Notes: generated from the sequence alone by a model not told the origin. A stretch of 50,570 nucleotides of DNA from Pirellulales bacterium (GCA_019636335.1 JAHBXR010000034.1:1-50570); one strand, 5' to 3'; counted from the first letter of the stretch, positions 24,512 to 33,500 are shown. A program made the numbers and translations.

Positions 24512-25062
24512 GAAAAATGATCTTGGGGGGGACATCCAGGCCACGACCTTGGGCCGCCGACATTCGATCCATCAGGTCGCCGCCCCCCAAGTGGAATTCG
24601 CAGGGGGATCGCTGCCCCACCACAAGGGCAAGTGCATGCGATCGTTGCGTCGCACCACGACGCCTTGCAACCCGATCGAAGTCAGAGCCTATTCAGCCAA
24701 TCTCGGCGCGCACCACGAGTGTGGTCGTTGCCGCAGTATTCGCCGATCGACGCGTTCCAAGTGGACCGTGCCGGAAGCCCCATAGACTACGATTGATCGC
24801 TCATCCGATTGACGGTGAGCGTTGAATTGCAAGACGTTAGGCTCAAAACACAGGCCACATTTTGCGGAGATGGGAGCGAATGTCAAGCAACAAATGTGGA
24901 AGAGATTTTTGGCGGCAACTGGATCTTGCAAAGTCGGAAGAGAAGTGCTCAGCGCGCCGGCAGGCTTGCTTGGCGCGGCGTCGCGCGGTAGGGCGATCCT
25001 GAACGGACATCAAGGAAGCCATCCACCCTACAGGTGGACAAATCGCGTTGCGGCCCGCGCCT
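24512..25062. other. Gap with no supported gene
   Basis: About 550 bases between folK and the amidase gene. Several open frames of 60-160 codons exist on both strands, but none has a recognisable motif, hydrophobic pattern or ribosome binding site. A run of G at 24526-24532 and a less GC-rich stretch near 24830-24950 are the only visible features. Confidence 0.4.
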
Positions 25063-25893
25063 TTACGAGCGCGGCGCCCCGAACGGCAACCGCCGATGTG
25101 CCAAGGCGGGGAGATTGCGGCGAATTTCTGCCAATCGCGCGCGATCGATCTCCGCCACGGCCAATCCCGGCTCATCGGCTGCCACGGCCAATGGTGTACC
25201 CCACGGGTCGACAATCAACGAATGACCATACGACTCGAGTCCTGGCGCATGATGCCCGACTTGATTCGGAGCAATCAGAAAGGCCTGGTTCTCCACGGCG
25301 CGAGCGCGGATGAGCAGTTCCCAATGATCGCGTCCCGTGGCCCGGGTAAAGGCGGAAGGAACGACGATCAGTTCCACCTGGCGCGCGGACAGCTCGCGGA
25401 ACAGTTCGGGAAATCGCAGATCGTAGCAAATGGCCTGACCGAGGGTGCCGCAGGGGGTCGGGCAGGTCGCGATCGAGTCGCCCGGCAACGACCAGTTCGA
25501 TTCGCACACCGTGACGCGGCCCGGCAGATCGACGTCAAAGAGATGGATCTTGCGGTAGCGTGCCAGCAGGGTTCCCTCGGGTCCGAAGACGAGGCTCGTA
25601 TTGAAGACCTTGCCCGGCTGCGATGCGGCCTCGGGCAGGCTGCCACCGATCAGCGTGATGCGCAGCCGTTCAGCGAGCGCGGCGAGCAACTCGCTGGTCG
25701 GTCCCGGGATCGGCTCGGCGGCGGCCAGCATCGCCTCGCGCCGGCCGTAGCAGGTGAACATTTCAGGCAGCGCGATCAGTCGCGCTCCGGCCGCGGCTGC
25801 CGCCTCGATCCAGTGCTGCGCCGCCGCGACATTCGCCGCTTTGTCCTCGCGGGAATTGAGTTGGACCGCGGCCGCTAGAAAACGCTCATCCAT
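25063..25893 (-). CDS. Carbon-nitrogen hydrolase, Nit/deaminated-glutathione-amidase-like
   Basis: 276 residues of the nitrilase superfamily. The Glu-Lys-Cys triad is intact: Glu44 in ALPEMF, Lys115 in RYRKIHLFD and Cys156 in AICYDLRFPE. HLFDVDLPGR after the Lys and the CYDLRFPELFR block place it near the Nit1/Nit2 branch, which repairs deaminated glutathione or omega-amides. No membrane segment. The ATG at 25893 is used; a GTG two codons upstream is also open. It stands alone, divergent from a glycosyltransferase. The exact amide substrate is inferred. Confidence 0.9.
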   Translation of the reverse strand: MDERFLAAAVQLNSREDKAANVAAAQHWIEAAAAAGARLIALPEMFTCYGRREAMLAAAEPIPGPTSELLAALAERLRITLIGGSLPEAASQPGKVFNTSLVFGPEGTLLARYRKIHLFDVDLPGRVTVCESNWSLPGDSIATCPTPCGTLGQAICYDLRFPELFRELSARQVELIVVPSAFTRATGRDHWELLIRARAVENQAFLIAPNQVGHHAPGLESYGHSLIVDPWGTPLAVAADEPGLAVAEIDRARLAEIRRNLPALAHRRLPFGAPRS

Positions 25894-25987
25894 CGCCACT
25901 GCTCATCGCCAGTCGCCGAAATTGCTCAAGATATGACCTATATCAATATAGCGGGCTGCGCGCGGACCGAACCGCAGAATCAGCGTC

Positions 25988-27292
25988 ATGCCCCCAGCAA
26001 CTCTCGCCGGCACGTGCCGACTCGTGAAACAAAACGCTGCTATTACCGCTCTGCCGGCCACGGCGCCAGCCAAACGCTGGTGGCTCGAGCCGTTGGCACT
26101 CTTCGGCGGAACACGCTTGCTGGCTGTGGCGGCCATTTATCTGGGCGCGTTGCTCGTGCCCTGCGGGTACGACTACCGCCAGGAAAGTGCCGCCGCGGGA
26201 GTGGTCGACGACCTTCCGGCGTTCTATGCCGCTTACGCGCGCAATCCCGCAGTCCTCGGAAAACGCCCCTTGGTCGGACTTCGCGCCGGAGGCTGGCTCG
26301 AACCTCTCGTGCGTTGGGATGCGTTCTGGTATCTCAGCGTGGCCGAAGTCGGCTACGTCTACGATCCGGCACACGCCGGCCAACAGAATGTGGCCTTCTT
26401 TCCGGCCTACCCGCTCGCTATTCGCGGGTTGCGCGCCGTGGGAATACCCGCCCTCCCCGCCGCGCTGCTGCTATCCAATGTGGCGCTCGCGTGCTCGGCA
26501 TGTCTGTTCTATCGCTTGATCGCCAAACGCTTCAGCATCGACGCCGCGCGTTGGACCGTGGGCTTGTGGCTTCTCTATCCAACGTCGTTCTTCGGCAGCG
26601 TTCCTTATTCCGAATCGCTCGCTGCCCTGTGCGGCGTGCTATGGCTCGCCGACATTGTTGAACGTCGCTACCTTGCCGCGGGCACGTGGGCAGGGCTCGC
26701 GTCGGCGGTGCGACCGCAGGGGTTGTTCTTCGGCCTGGCAAATCTCGATGGCATCACCACACCTGGCCGGCGGCGCGCCGCATGGCTGGGGCTCGGGCTG
26801 AGCGGCGTGGGGCTGGCCGCGTACATGGCCTACCTGTGGTGGCGGTTCGACGATCCACTGCTGTTCGCCGAGGTGCAACGCTACTGGCGTCCCGAAGCGA
26901 ACGCCAGTTGGAATCCCCTGCGGTGGCTGCTGTTGATCGCCAGTGGCCTGATGTTTCCAGCGGCCGCGATCGTGGCGGGCGAGCCCACGTTGTTGCTGTC
27001 GAGTCGCACGTTCGACCCGTGGCTACTCGTCTGGTCGGTCGCCTGGATACCAGCAGTCTACCGTCGACTCGGCAAGGGAGTGACGCTCGCCACGATGGCG
27101 ATGTTCGTCGTGCCCTTGGCCACCGGTGGGCTCGCCTCTTTCGGCCGGTTCACGTGGCTGATGCTGCCCGTGTTTCTCGCCTCGGGGCTGATCCTTGCGC
27201 GGCATCGCGCACGCTGGATCGTGGCGAGCACGTACGCCATCCTGTTGTTGATACTGTCCGCGCTGTATGGCGGCTATTGGATGGTGATTTGA
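25988..27292 (+). CDS. Integral membrane glycosyltransferase, PIG-V-like
   Basis: 434 residues with about ten hydrophobic segments. RWDAFWYLSVAEVGY followed by QNVAFFPAYPL is the hallmark of PIG-V-like mannosyltransferases (Mannosyl_trans2), where the WDA Asp lies in the first outer loop and is catalytic. SVPYSESLAAL and SAVRPQGLF further on also match. These enzymes transfer a sugar from a polyprenyl-phosphate donor on the outer face of the membrane. Substrate and acceptor are unknown. Its last 19 bases overlap the end of the convergent gene at 27274. Confidence 0.85.
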   Translation: MPPATLAGTCRLVKQNAAITALPATAPAKRWWLEPLALFGGTRLLAVAAIYLGALLVPCGYDYRQESAAAGVVDDLPAFYAAYARNPAVLGKRPLVGLRAGGWLEPLVRWDAFWYLSVAEVGYVYDPAHAGQQNVAFFPAYPLAIRGLRAVGIPALPAALLLSNVALACSACLFYRLIAKRFSIDAARWTVGLWLLYPTSFFGSVPYSESLAALCGVLWLADIVERRYLAAGTWAGLASAVRPQGLFFGLANLDGITTPGRRRAAWLGLGLSGVGLAAYMAYLWWRFDDPLLFAEVQRYWRPEANASWNPLRWLLLIASGLMFPAAAIVAGEPTLLLSSRTFDPWLLVWSVAWIPAVYRRLGKGVTLATMAMFVVPLATGGLASFGRFTWLMLPVFLASGLILARHRARWIVASTYAILLLILSALYGGYWMVI

Positions 27293-27843
27293 CGCGCACC
27301 GTCCGGGGCGCGCTTCACATTCGCGCTGGACGTAGCGGGCCGGGCGACTTGCGCCGTACGGGCATTGGAACCCCGTTTCGCGTGGCGCGGATTCGGCTTG
27401 GGCAGACGATTCAACTGCGGGAACGTATCGTGGCCATGCTCGTTTGGCGGTGCCGGCGGCGGATCGAGCGTCCGCAAGTCGTCGCGAATCGTGCCTGGCA
27501 CGGGCGTCTCCACTTCTTCGACGACCTCTTCCGTCTGGTACGAGAAGAGTGACGTCGGCTCGTGCGGTTCCGCGTGCCAAGGATAGTCGAAGGCGTTCCG
27601 CCAGTTATAGGGCGAACGATAGTAGCTGCCATGAAACGCGGGATAGCGATGATTCGTCCGCGCGTTGCCGGGATAGCAGCCGTAGCGCGGCTCGTAACAA
27701 GTCTGCGGCATGGGGCCGCAGAACCAGCGTTGCTCCCAGGTGAGCCCATCCCCCGCGCAGGCGCCGCTCGCGCAACCTCCCGTGCCACACGTCTCACAGG
27801 CTTGTCCCACTACGAGCAACAGCGTGGCAATCGCGGCATGCAT
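27274..27843 (-). CDS. Secreted Cys-rich planctomycete protein of unknown function
   Basis: 189 residues. A short signal-like start (MHAAIATLLLVVGQA) leads to a Cys/Gly-rich stretch (CETCGTGGCASGACAG). The conserved middle has FCGPMPQTCYEPRYGCYPGN, RYPAFHGSYYR and FDYPWHAEPHEP, which I have seen in secreted planctomycete proteins without a known role. The C-terminal third is Pro/Arg-rich and looks disordered. The six Cys in the first 60 residues could form disulfides or bind metal. Its 3' end overlaps the convergent glycosyltransferase by 19 bases. No function can be given. Confidence 0.75.
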   Translation of the reverse strand: MHAAIATLLLVVGQACETCGTGGCASGACAGDGLTWEQRWFCGPMPQTCYEPRYGCYPGNARTNHRYPAFHGSYYRSPYNWRNAFDYPWHAEPHEPTSLFSYQTEEVVEEVETPVPGTIRDDLRTLDPPPAPPNEHGHDTFPQLNRLPKPNPRHAKRGSNARTAQVARPATSSANVKRAPDGARQITIQ

Positions 27844-28354
27844 CGGCGCTTTCCTTGCGTGGCTGGGGCGCAGAGATTGCGTCCCTACCTTCGATCCATC
27901 GGCTGATAGGACCGCTAGATCAAGACTGCTCGGCAGGACCCGGTGTCTTTACGCAGCTTGCCCGGTCGCGGTCAACCCTCACCGTCGAGCGCCGCCCGCG
28001 GCACCGTGGCACGGGCTGCCACCCTGTGCGGGTGTAAAGGAACGACGCTCAAAGCGCGATTCCAGGCAAAAAGCGCCGGGTTCTTCCGGTCGAAGCGGTC
28101 GTACGTTGTCAACTTTCGTGAATTTTGTTGTCAGCGATTGTTAGCGCTTGCTAGCAGATCGCCCCTGAATAGTGTGGCGAATATGGGTTGAGTTTTCCGA
28201 ACAGCTCGACCCTGGCGAACGCATCACTTCCGGGCCATTCAGCCCCTTGGTTCGCCTTGTTTCTCGCCTGCCAACTGCCTCGCTCCCTGCGCGCATCGCG
28301 TCGCGTCGGCGGAGAGGGGTGCAGTTCGAATGTCTTTGCAGCAAAGGAACGGGA
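27844..28354. other. Divergent intergenic region
   Basis: About 510 bases between the Cys-rich protein and the sigma-54 activator. The leftward part is GC-rich; 28090-28200 is more AT-rich with several TTGT runs and may hold the activator promoter. An open frame in phase with the activator reaches back to 28172 but looks non-coding. No GG-N10-GC sigma-54 site was seen here. Confidence 0.4.
28343..28348 (+). promoter_or_regulatory. Shine-Dalgarno that sets the activator start
   Basis: AAAGGA lies six bases before GTG at 28355. This favours the GTG over the ATG at 28325 and over the longer open frame from 28172. Confidence 0.6.
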
Positions 28355-29365
28355 GTGGATTCCCTCGACGAATTCGATTTGTCGCAGCCCAGCTACGAAC
28401 TGCGCAGCGCCACCCGCTCGCTCGTCACCTACACGCCGGCGATGTTCGACATGCTAGCCGAGCTCGAAGTTGCCGCGACGCACGACGTGACGGTGCTTCT
28501 CATCGGCGAGACGGGGAGCGGCAAGACCTACCTTGCGCGGCTCATCCACGAGCTTTCCAGCCGCGTCGAGGAACGGTTTTGCACGGTCGCGTGCGGGGCC
28601 TTGCCCCCCGATCTGATCGAGAGCGAGCTCTTCGGCCATGTGAAAGGGGCGTTCACCGGCGCGGAACGCGACAAGGCTGGCAAGTTCGCCGCCGCCGGCC
28701 GCGGTTCCTTGCTACTCGATGAAATCGACGTCCTGCCGCTCGACCACCAGGCAAAGCTGCTGCGCGTCCTCGAAACCGGCGAATACGAACCGGTCGGCAG
28801 CAACGACACGGCCCATAACGAATCGCGCTTGATCGTCGCCTCGAATTACGATCTCGAACAACTGGTCGCGGCGAATCGCTTTCGCATGGACCTGTACTAC
28901 CGCCTGAACGTGCTCAAATTCCATCTGCTGCCCCTTCGCGAGCGCCCGCGCGACGTCGAGTTTCTCGCGCGGCAGTTCGTCGCGCGGCATGCCGTCGAGC
29001 ACGGCATCGTGCTGCACGAGATCACGAGCGATTTTCTCGACGCCCTGGCCAACTACGACTGGCCGGGCAATATCCGCGAGCTGGAAAACGTCACGCGGCG
29101 CGCGGTCCTGTACTGCCGCGACGCGGTGCTCACCTCGGAGCAGTTGCCGAGCAATCTGCGTCCCGCGCGCGAGCTGGTCGCGGTCGGCGCCGACGATCGA
29201 CGACGCAGTTCGCGACTCGAGCTGAGCGTGGAGACGCACGAGCGCCGCATTATCGAAGAATCGCTTGCCCGGCACCAGCAGCATCGTGGCGCCACGGCCC
29301 GCTCGCTCGGGATCAGCCGCGTGACGCTCTACAACAAGATGAAAAAATTCGGCCTGTTGGGTTAG
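28355..29365 (+). CDS. Sigma-54-dependent activator without a receiver domain
   Basis: 336 residues from GTG 28355. A short leader of about 30 residues replaces the usual sensory domain. The AAA+ core follows: Walker A GETGSGKT (51-58), GAFTGA (98-103, the sigma-54 contact loop), Walker B LLLDEID (about 119-125), FRMDLYYRLNV and the LPLRERPRD sensor block. The C-terminus is a Fis-type helix-turn-helix (GATARSLGISRVTLYNKMKKFGL). It should drive open-complex formation at -24/-12 promoters. With no receiver or GAF domain it may be constitutive or controlled by a partner protein. The next gene starts 12 bases after its stop, and a sigma-54-type promoter lies 3 kb downstream in front of the pilin genes. 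Confidence 0.92.
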   Translation: MDSLDEFDLSQPSYELRSATRSLVTYTPAMFDMLAELEVAATHDVTVLLIGETGSGKTYLARLIHELSSRVEERFCTVACGALPPDLIESELFGHVKGAFTGAERDKAGKFAAAGRGSLLLDEIDVLPLDHQAKLLRVLETGEYEPVGSNDTAHNESRLIVASNYDLEQLVAANRFRMDLYYRLNVLKFHLLPLRERPRDVEFLARQFVARHAVEHGIVLHEITSDFLDALANYDWPGNIRELENVTRRAVLYCRDAVLTSEQLPSNLRPARELVAVGADDRRRSSRLELSVETHERRIIEESLARHQQHRGATARSLGISRVTLYNKMKKFGLLG

Positions 29366-29376
29366 GTTTTTCCACC

Positions 29377-30600
29377 GTGAACCGTCCTATGTTTCGCCGC
29401 CTTCGCACATGCTTGCTGCCTGCCGCCGCGCTGGTCGTGGCGTGTGGCGCCTATCGTCTGCTGGCGACGGCCACTCCATCGGTCGCCGCGACCGAGTCGG
29501 AGCGCGCCGACAGTCCCGTCTCGATCGTACCGCGGCACAACGTGCCCGCAGTGGTCACCAACGAACAGATCGCGTCGATTCTCGCGCGCGTGCGTCCCCG
29601 TCGCAGCGTGATCGACACGAATTATCTGGTACACGCCTTGCGGTTGTGGAGCGCAGCAGCGGACTTCGGCCCCGATGCGTACTCGAGCGGTGGCGAGATG
29701 CTCGCCTATTGTCTCGACGATCGCCAGTTCGCGCGTGTTGCCGGCTACACCGCTCCCGCACTAGTAAATGTCTCGTCGCAAGGCGCCAGCGTACGTCGCG
29801 CGGTGAGTGGCCGGCCCGATAGCACGACGGGGGCCGTCCACACTGACGATCTGCTCGCCACGCTCGCCGAAATAGGCGTTCCGCTGAGCACGACCGTACA
29901 CGGGCGAGAAGGCGAAACCACCGTCCAAGCGATGCTCGAGACGTCGCTGGCGAACTTCCACTCGCGGCAATACGAATACGAATGGACCGCCATCGCCGCC
30001 GCACGTTATGGCCACATCGATACGCCCTGGAAAAACAGCTTCGGCGAATCGCTCGACGTGGATGACCTCGTCGACGAGCTGCTCGAGCACCCTTGGCGCG
30101 AAGGGGTCTGCGGAGGCACGCATCGCCTCGAAGCGCTCGTTGTCCTGCTCCGGGCCGACGAAACGACGCAGGCCTTGTCGGCACGAAACCGACGCCGCAT
30201 CCGCCAACACCTGGGGGCGGTAGTCGCCCGGCTGACGGCGACGCAAAACAGCGAGGGTTATTGGACGCGAGATTGGGCCAGCAACAAGACCGTCGCGCGC
30301 AGTCAGCAAGCGAACGCCGGCAAGACGTCTCCGCTCGCCGATCGCATCCTCGCCACGGGACACCATCTCGAGTGGCTCGCCTTGGCGCCGGCAGACCTGC
30401 TGCCGCCACGCGAGGTGATCGTCCGCGCTGGTCAGTGGCTCGCGCGGGCCATGCTCGAAGTCGACGACGAGACGCTCCTGGTCGAGTTCGGTCCCTTTTC
30501 GCATGCGGCAAGGGCCCTGTGTCTGTGGCGCGGCTCGGAACCTTGGGAGCTTTGGCAGGCGACGCACGCCGTGCGATCGGCGCACGATTCGAGCACTTGA
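29377..30600 (+). CDS. Secreted or membrane-tethered protein of unknown function
   Basis: 407 residues. A basic start and a hydrophobic segment (CLLPAAALVVACGAYRLLA) suggest a signal peptide or anchor. The rest is helical in look, with repeated motifs around His and Trp (LVHALRLW, SRQYEYEWTAIAAARYG, GGTHRLEALVVLLR, ILATGHHLEWLALAP, FSHAARALCLW), which suggests an alpha/alpha toroid such as those of terpene cyclases or glycoside hydrolases. No catalytic signature is recognised, so this is only a fold guess. It follows the sigma-54 activator by 12 bases and precedes a polytopic membrane protein by 43 bases, so the three are probably one operon. A GTG at 29377 or an ATG at 29389 could be the start. 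Confidence 0.75.
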   Translation: MNRPMFRRLRTCLLPAAALVVACGAYRLLATATPSVAATESERADSPVSIVPRHNVPAVVTNEQIASILARVRPRRSVIDTNYLVHALRLWSAAADFGPDAYSSGGEMLAYCLDDRQFARVAGYTAPALVNVSSQGASVRRAVSGRPDSTTGAVHTDDLLATLAEIGVPLSTTVHGREGETTVQAMLETSLANFHSRQYEYEWTAIAAARYGHIDTPWKNSFGESLDVDDLVDELLEHPWREGVCGGTHRLEALVVLLRADETTQALSARNRRRIRQHLGAVVARLTATQNSEGYWTRDWASNKTVARSQQANAGKTSPLADRILATGHHLEWLALAPADLLPPREVIVRAGQWLARAMLEVDDETLLVEFGPFSHAARALCLWRGSEPWELWQATHAVRSAHDSST

Positions 30601-30643
30601 GTTCTGGATTTCACCGGTACGTGGATTTCGGGCTGGAACGCGA

Positions 30644-32422
30644 ATGAGCACCTACGACACCACCATGCAAGAGACGCTAAGTCTGCCGGCACGCGCGAGC
30701 ACGTCGTCGTCCGGCGAGCGCGCCGAAAACGCCTGGGTCGTGCGCACGTCGGCGGGGGGGCTCGCCGTCGTAGCAACGCTTGCGATGGTGTTTCTGGTGA
30801 CGAGTTTCCATCGCCTGAACCACACCGATCTGTGGGGGCATCTCGCGCTGGGACGCTGGATGGTCGATCACCGCGCGCTCGTCAATGCCGAGACGCTCCA
30901 CGATCTGGCCGCGGGAGTTCTTGACGCCAATGCCTCGCACAAGGCCGTGGTAAATGTTCCCTGGCTGGCGCAGGTACTCGGATACGCCACCTATCGCTTG
31001 GCCGGCGCCGATGGCCTGGCCCTGGGACACGCCGCAATCGTGACCTGCGCTTGCGCGTTGGTGATTCTGGCCGTCACGGTGCGTAGCGGTTCGCTGCGTT
31101 GGGGAGTAGCGGCGGCCATCGCTACCTATGTGCTATCCCTGCCCGTCGTCGGCACCATCCGTCCGCAACTGTTCGGCATGTTGTTTCTGCCGTGCGTGCT
31201 GTATGGCATCGCCGATCTCAAGGACCGTGCGCAGGCCATTCTCTGGCTGCCGGTGGTCATGGCGGTCTGGGCGAATCTGCACGGTTCGTTCGCGGTGGGG
31301 TTAATCGTGCTCGCCTGCTGGACCGCCGGCGTGCTGCTCGAGAAGCGGCGCGAGCTGCGTTGCTTTCGCGATGCCGTCCGCGACGAGGAAGTGCGCTGGT
31401 ACGGCGCCGCGTTGATCCTTTCGCTGCTGGCCTGCTCCGTCAACCCGGCCGGCCCAGCCTTGTTGTGGAACGTGGCACGCTTCTCCGGAGGGTCGAATCT
31501 CGCCGAGATCAGCGAGTGGCGCCCGCTCGTGCTCGAAAGCCTGGGAGGAGCGCTCTTCTTCGCTTCGGTGTTGGCGACCTTTGTGGTCGTGCGCTACAGC
31601 CCTCGACGCCTGCGGGCAGAAGAGATCGTCACGCTGGTCGTGTTCGCGGCACTCTCGCTGTCGGCGATGCGCATGCTGGCCTGGTGGGCCATTCTGTGGC
31701 CGTTCGTGCTCGCACCGCACGTGGCGGCTTGTTTCCGCCGGCAACGTCAGCCGGGCGCCTACGAGAACGAAGCGACGACGCGCCGCACCTGGTTGGCCGT
31801 GGCCATCGTCTTTGTGGCGATCATCTGGTCGCCCCCCGCCCACAGCTTGTTGACGGCAACTCCACGAGGGTTGGGAGCCGCCACGGCGCCGACGACTCCG
31901 TTGCACGTGGCCGAAGCGCTCGAAGAACACCTGGTGACGGGCCCGCTGTTCGCGCCGATGGACTGGTCCGACTATTTGATCTGGCGCAACGGCGCCCACG
32001 TGCGTCCCTTCGTGTTCACCCACGTACACCTGATTGCCGGAGCCGTGTGGAGCGACTTCCTCGAGCTGTCTCGCGGCGGCGCGGGTTGGCTCGACGTGAT
32101 CGATGCCTACGGCTTGAAGCATCTCGTGCTCGATCGGCAGCGAAACGGCAACCTGCACATGCTTGCCCTGATGAGCCCGCGCTGTCGCGTGCTGTATCAG
32201 GATCAACAAGCGGTGCTGGTCGAGGTGTTGCCCGTCGCCGTGAGCCAGCAAGCAGGGCAGGGGGGTGTGGCCGCGGCGCCGGTGCCCCCTTTTACGTTCG
32301 AGACATCCACGGCCGAGCGCGATGTCGCCGGAACGCCACCGACGGCAACGCCGGGAAACCGGCATGTTGACGAAACGCCACGCCCCGACAGGGCCAGCGG
32401 CGGCGGGGGGGCGGGGGCGTAG
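30644..32422 (+). CDS. Polytopic membrane protein, GT-C-like, unknown function
   Basis: 592 residues with about ten membrane segments in the first 430. Early motifs are TDLWGHLALGRWM with Asp and His in the first outer loop, VNVPWLAQVLGYATYRL, TIRPQLFGMLF and VWANLHGSFAVGL. Together they mark a conserved family of bacterial membrane proteins with GT-C glycosyltransferase-like layout, though no enzyme activity is known to me. The C-terminal 160 residues are soluble (MDWSDYLIWRNG, VDVIDAYGLKHLVLDR) and the last 50 are Pro/Ala/Thr-rich. The ATG at 30644 was chosen; the open frame extends 47 codons into the previous gene. It is the last gene before the pilin promoter. Confidence 0.8.
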   Translation: MSTYDTTMQETLSLPARASTSSSGERAENAWVVRTSAGGLAVVATLAMVFLVTSFHRLNHTDLWGHLALGRWMVDHRALVNAETLHDLAAGVLDANASHKAVVNVPWLAQVLGYATYRLAGADGLALGHAAIVTCACALVILAVTVRSGSLRWGVAAAIATYVLSLPVVGTIRPQLFGMLFLPCVLYGIADLKDRAQAILWLPVVMAVWANLHGSFAVGLIVLACWTAGVLLEKRRELRCFRDAVRDEEVRWYGAALILSLLACSVNPAGPALLWNVARFSGGSNLAEISEWRPLVLESLGGALFFASVLATFVVVRYSPRRLRAEEIVTLVVFAALSLSAMRMLAWWAILWPFVLAPHVAACFRRQRQPGAYENEATTRRTWLAVAIVFVAIIWSPPAHSLLTATPRGLGAATAPTTPLHVAEALEEHLVTGPLFAPMDWSDYLIWRNGAHVRPFVFTHVHLIAGAVWSDFLELSRGGAGWLDVIDAYGLKHLVLDRQRNGNLHMLALMSPRCRVLYQDQQAVLVEVLPVAVSQQAGQGGVAAAPVPPFTFETSTAERDVAGTPPTATPGNRHVDETPRPDRASGGGGAGA

Positions 32423-32490
32423 CACGCTAAGGCAAGCCAACAAACCACTTGGAGAGTTTCGAGTCGCCGCGCAGACCGTGCCACTCGTGG

Positions 32491-32506
32491 TGGTACGCCA
32501 TGTGCT
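32491..32506 (+). promoter_or_regulatory. Candidate sigma-54 promoter of the pilin/Tad operon
   Basis: TGGTACGCCATGTGCT fits the -24/-12 consensus TGGCACG-N4-TTGCT with two mismatches and has the required GG-N10-GC spacing. It lies about 155 bases before the first pilin start. A sigma-54 activator is encoded 3 kb upstream on the same strand. Confidence 0.5.
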
Positions 32507-32514
32507 TTGACTAC

Positions 32515-32538
32515 AGCCCGAGGGCTTCGAGCCCCGGG
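32515..32538 (+). other. Hairpin in the pilin leader
   Basis: GCCCGAGGGCT and AGCCCCGGGC form a stem of about ten pairs with one bulge and a 3-base loop, just after the -12 element. It would lie at the 5' end of the transcript and could stabilise it. Confidence 0.35.
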
Positions 32539-32662
32539 CAACAGGGCCAGACGTCGTCCGCTGCAAAACAACCGCACGACGACTGGCAACGCGAGAGTAC
32601 AGTCCGCCCAACGTCGGGCGAGCTGAGAGTTTGTTCCCGGGACGAGAAGAAGGAGTATCCCT

Positions 32663-33010
32663 GTGAAGCGTTTTCTCAAACGCATGTGGAAGGACGAAGG
32701 AGGCGTTCTGACGTTCGAATGGATTCTGCTGATTACGGTCCTCACGATTGGTGTCGTGGGGGCGTTGAGCGCGGTTCGTGACGCGATCATCGATGAATTG
32801 AGTGACGTCGCCCAGGCGATGTTGGCGCTTGATCAGAGCTACTCGATCATCCAGCCGGTCGAAGTCACGGTCCACGACACCGAAGTTGACGGAGCCGCCG
32901 GCTCGCGCTTCATCGACGGTGCCACGTTCAACCAGTGCCGTCTCGTCGCGTACCCCGGTGCCGTCGGCAAGGGTTCGCGTAGCGAGGCACAGGAATTGTC
33001 GCAACCGTAA
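32663..33010 (+). CDS. Flp-like pilin 1
   Basis: 115 residues. A basic leader (MKRFLKRMWKDEGG) ends in a Gly, then VLTFEWILLITVLTIGVVGAL, the hydrophobic pilin helix with Glu at +5 after the likely cleavage site. SAVRDAIIDELSDVAQAMLALDQSYS follows and is shared with the next two genes. The C-terminal 55 residues are unique to this copy and contain one Cys. GTG start with AAGGAG seven bases upstream. It is larger than classical Flp pilins (50-80 residues), so it may be a major pilin with a surface-exposed tail. It is the first gene after the sigma-54-type promoter. Confidence 0.85.
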   Translation: MKRFLKRMWKDEGGVLTFEWILLITVLTIGVVGALSAVRDAIIDELSDVAQAMLALDQSYSIIQPVEVTVHDTEVDGAAGSRFIDGATFNQCRLVAYPGAVGKGSRSEAQELSQP

Positions 33011-33090
33011 CGAGGGTGACCTCGAATTGTACGTGAGCCAGGATCCCGGCCACCACCGGCATCCGCTCCACGATGGCCGCATCGTATGAA

Positions 33091-33121
33091 CCCGCGGCAC
33101 GGCACACCGCCGTGCCGCGGG
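33091..33121 (+). terminator. Strong hairpin between pilin 1 and pilin 2
   Basis: Arms CCCGCGGCACGGC and GCCGTGCCGCGGG pair perfectly over 13 bases around a 5-base loop. There is no U-tract, so it may be a processing or 3'-stabilising hairpin that raises pilin 1 mRNA over the rest, rather than a full terminator. Confidence 0.5.
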
Positions 33122-33179
33122 CTGCCATCGGCCCTGGCCGAGAAGACTCGCGACGACCACGCAACGACAAAACACCACT

Positions 33180-33485
33180 ATGAAACCAAAGCAACTACTC
33201 CATTACATCTGGCACGACGAACGCGGGGTCCTCAGCTTCGAGTGGATTCTGCTCGTGACCGTCGTCGTGATCGGCATCGTCGGCGGCGTCTCTTCGGTGC
33301 GCGACGCCCTGATCAGCGAGTTGGGAGACATCGCCGGTGGCCTGGTCGCGATCGACCAAAGCTACTCGATCGCCCCCGACCCGTTCTTTCAGAGCGGTGG
33401 CTTTTCGTTCGACGACACCGAGTGCAACAGCTCCGACACCTTCCGCCCGACGACGCCGATCGTGCAGCAGGACTTCAACCCGTAA
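33180..33485 (+). CDS. Flp-like pilin 2
   Basis: 101 residues. Leader MKPKQLLHYIWHDERG, then VLSFEWILLVTVVVIGIVGG with Glu at +5, and the shared SVRDALISELGDIAGGLVAIDQSYS. The 35-residue tail differs from those of the other two pilins; it keeps a DDTEC segment also hinted at in them (HDTE in pilin 1, DDTP in pilin 3). ATG start; the ribosome binding site is weak. It comes after a 13-bp hairpin, which may lower its expression compared with pilin 1. Confidence 0.85.
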   Translation: MKPKQLLHYIWHDERGVLSFEWILLVTVVVIGIVGGVSSVRDALISELGDIAGGLVAIDQSYSIAPDPFFQSGGFSFDDTECNSSDTFRPTTPIVQQDFNP

Positions 33486-33500
33486 ACCTCCCAGGTACCG

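Noticed and set aside
31301..33178. Minus-strand open frame of 625 codons opposite the membrane protein and pilin 1
   Set aside because: Low-complexity Arg/His-rich translation, no motif, and it covers two well-supported plus-strand genes and a promoter.
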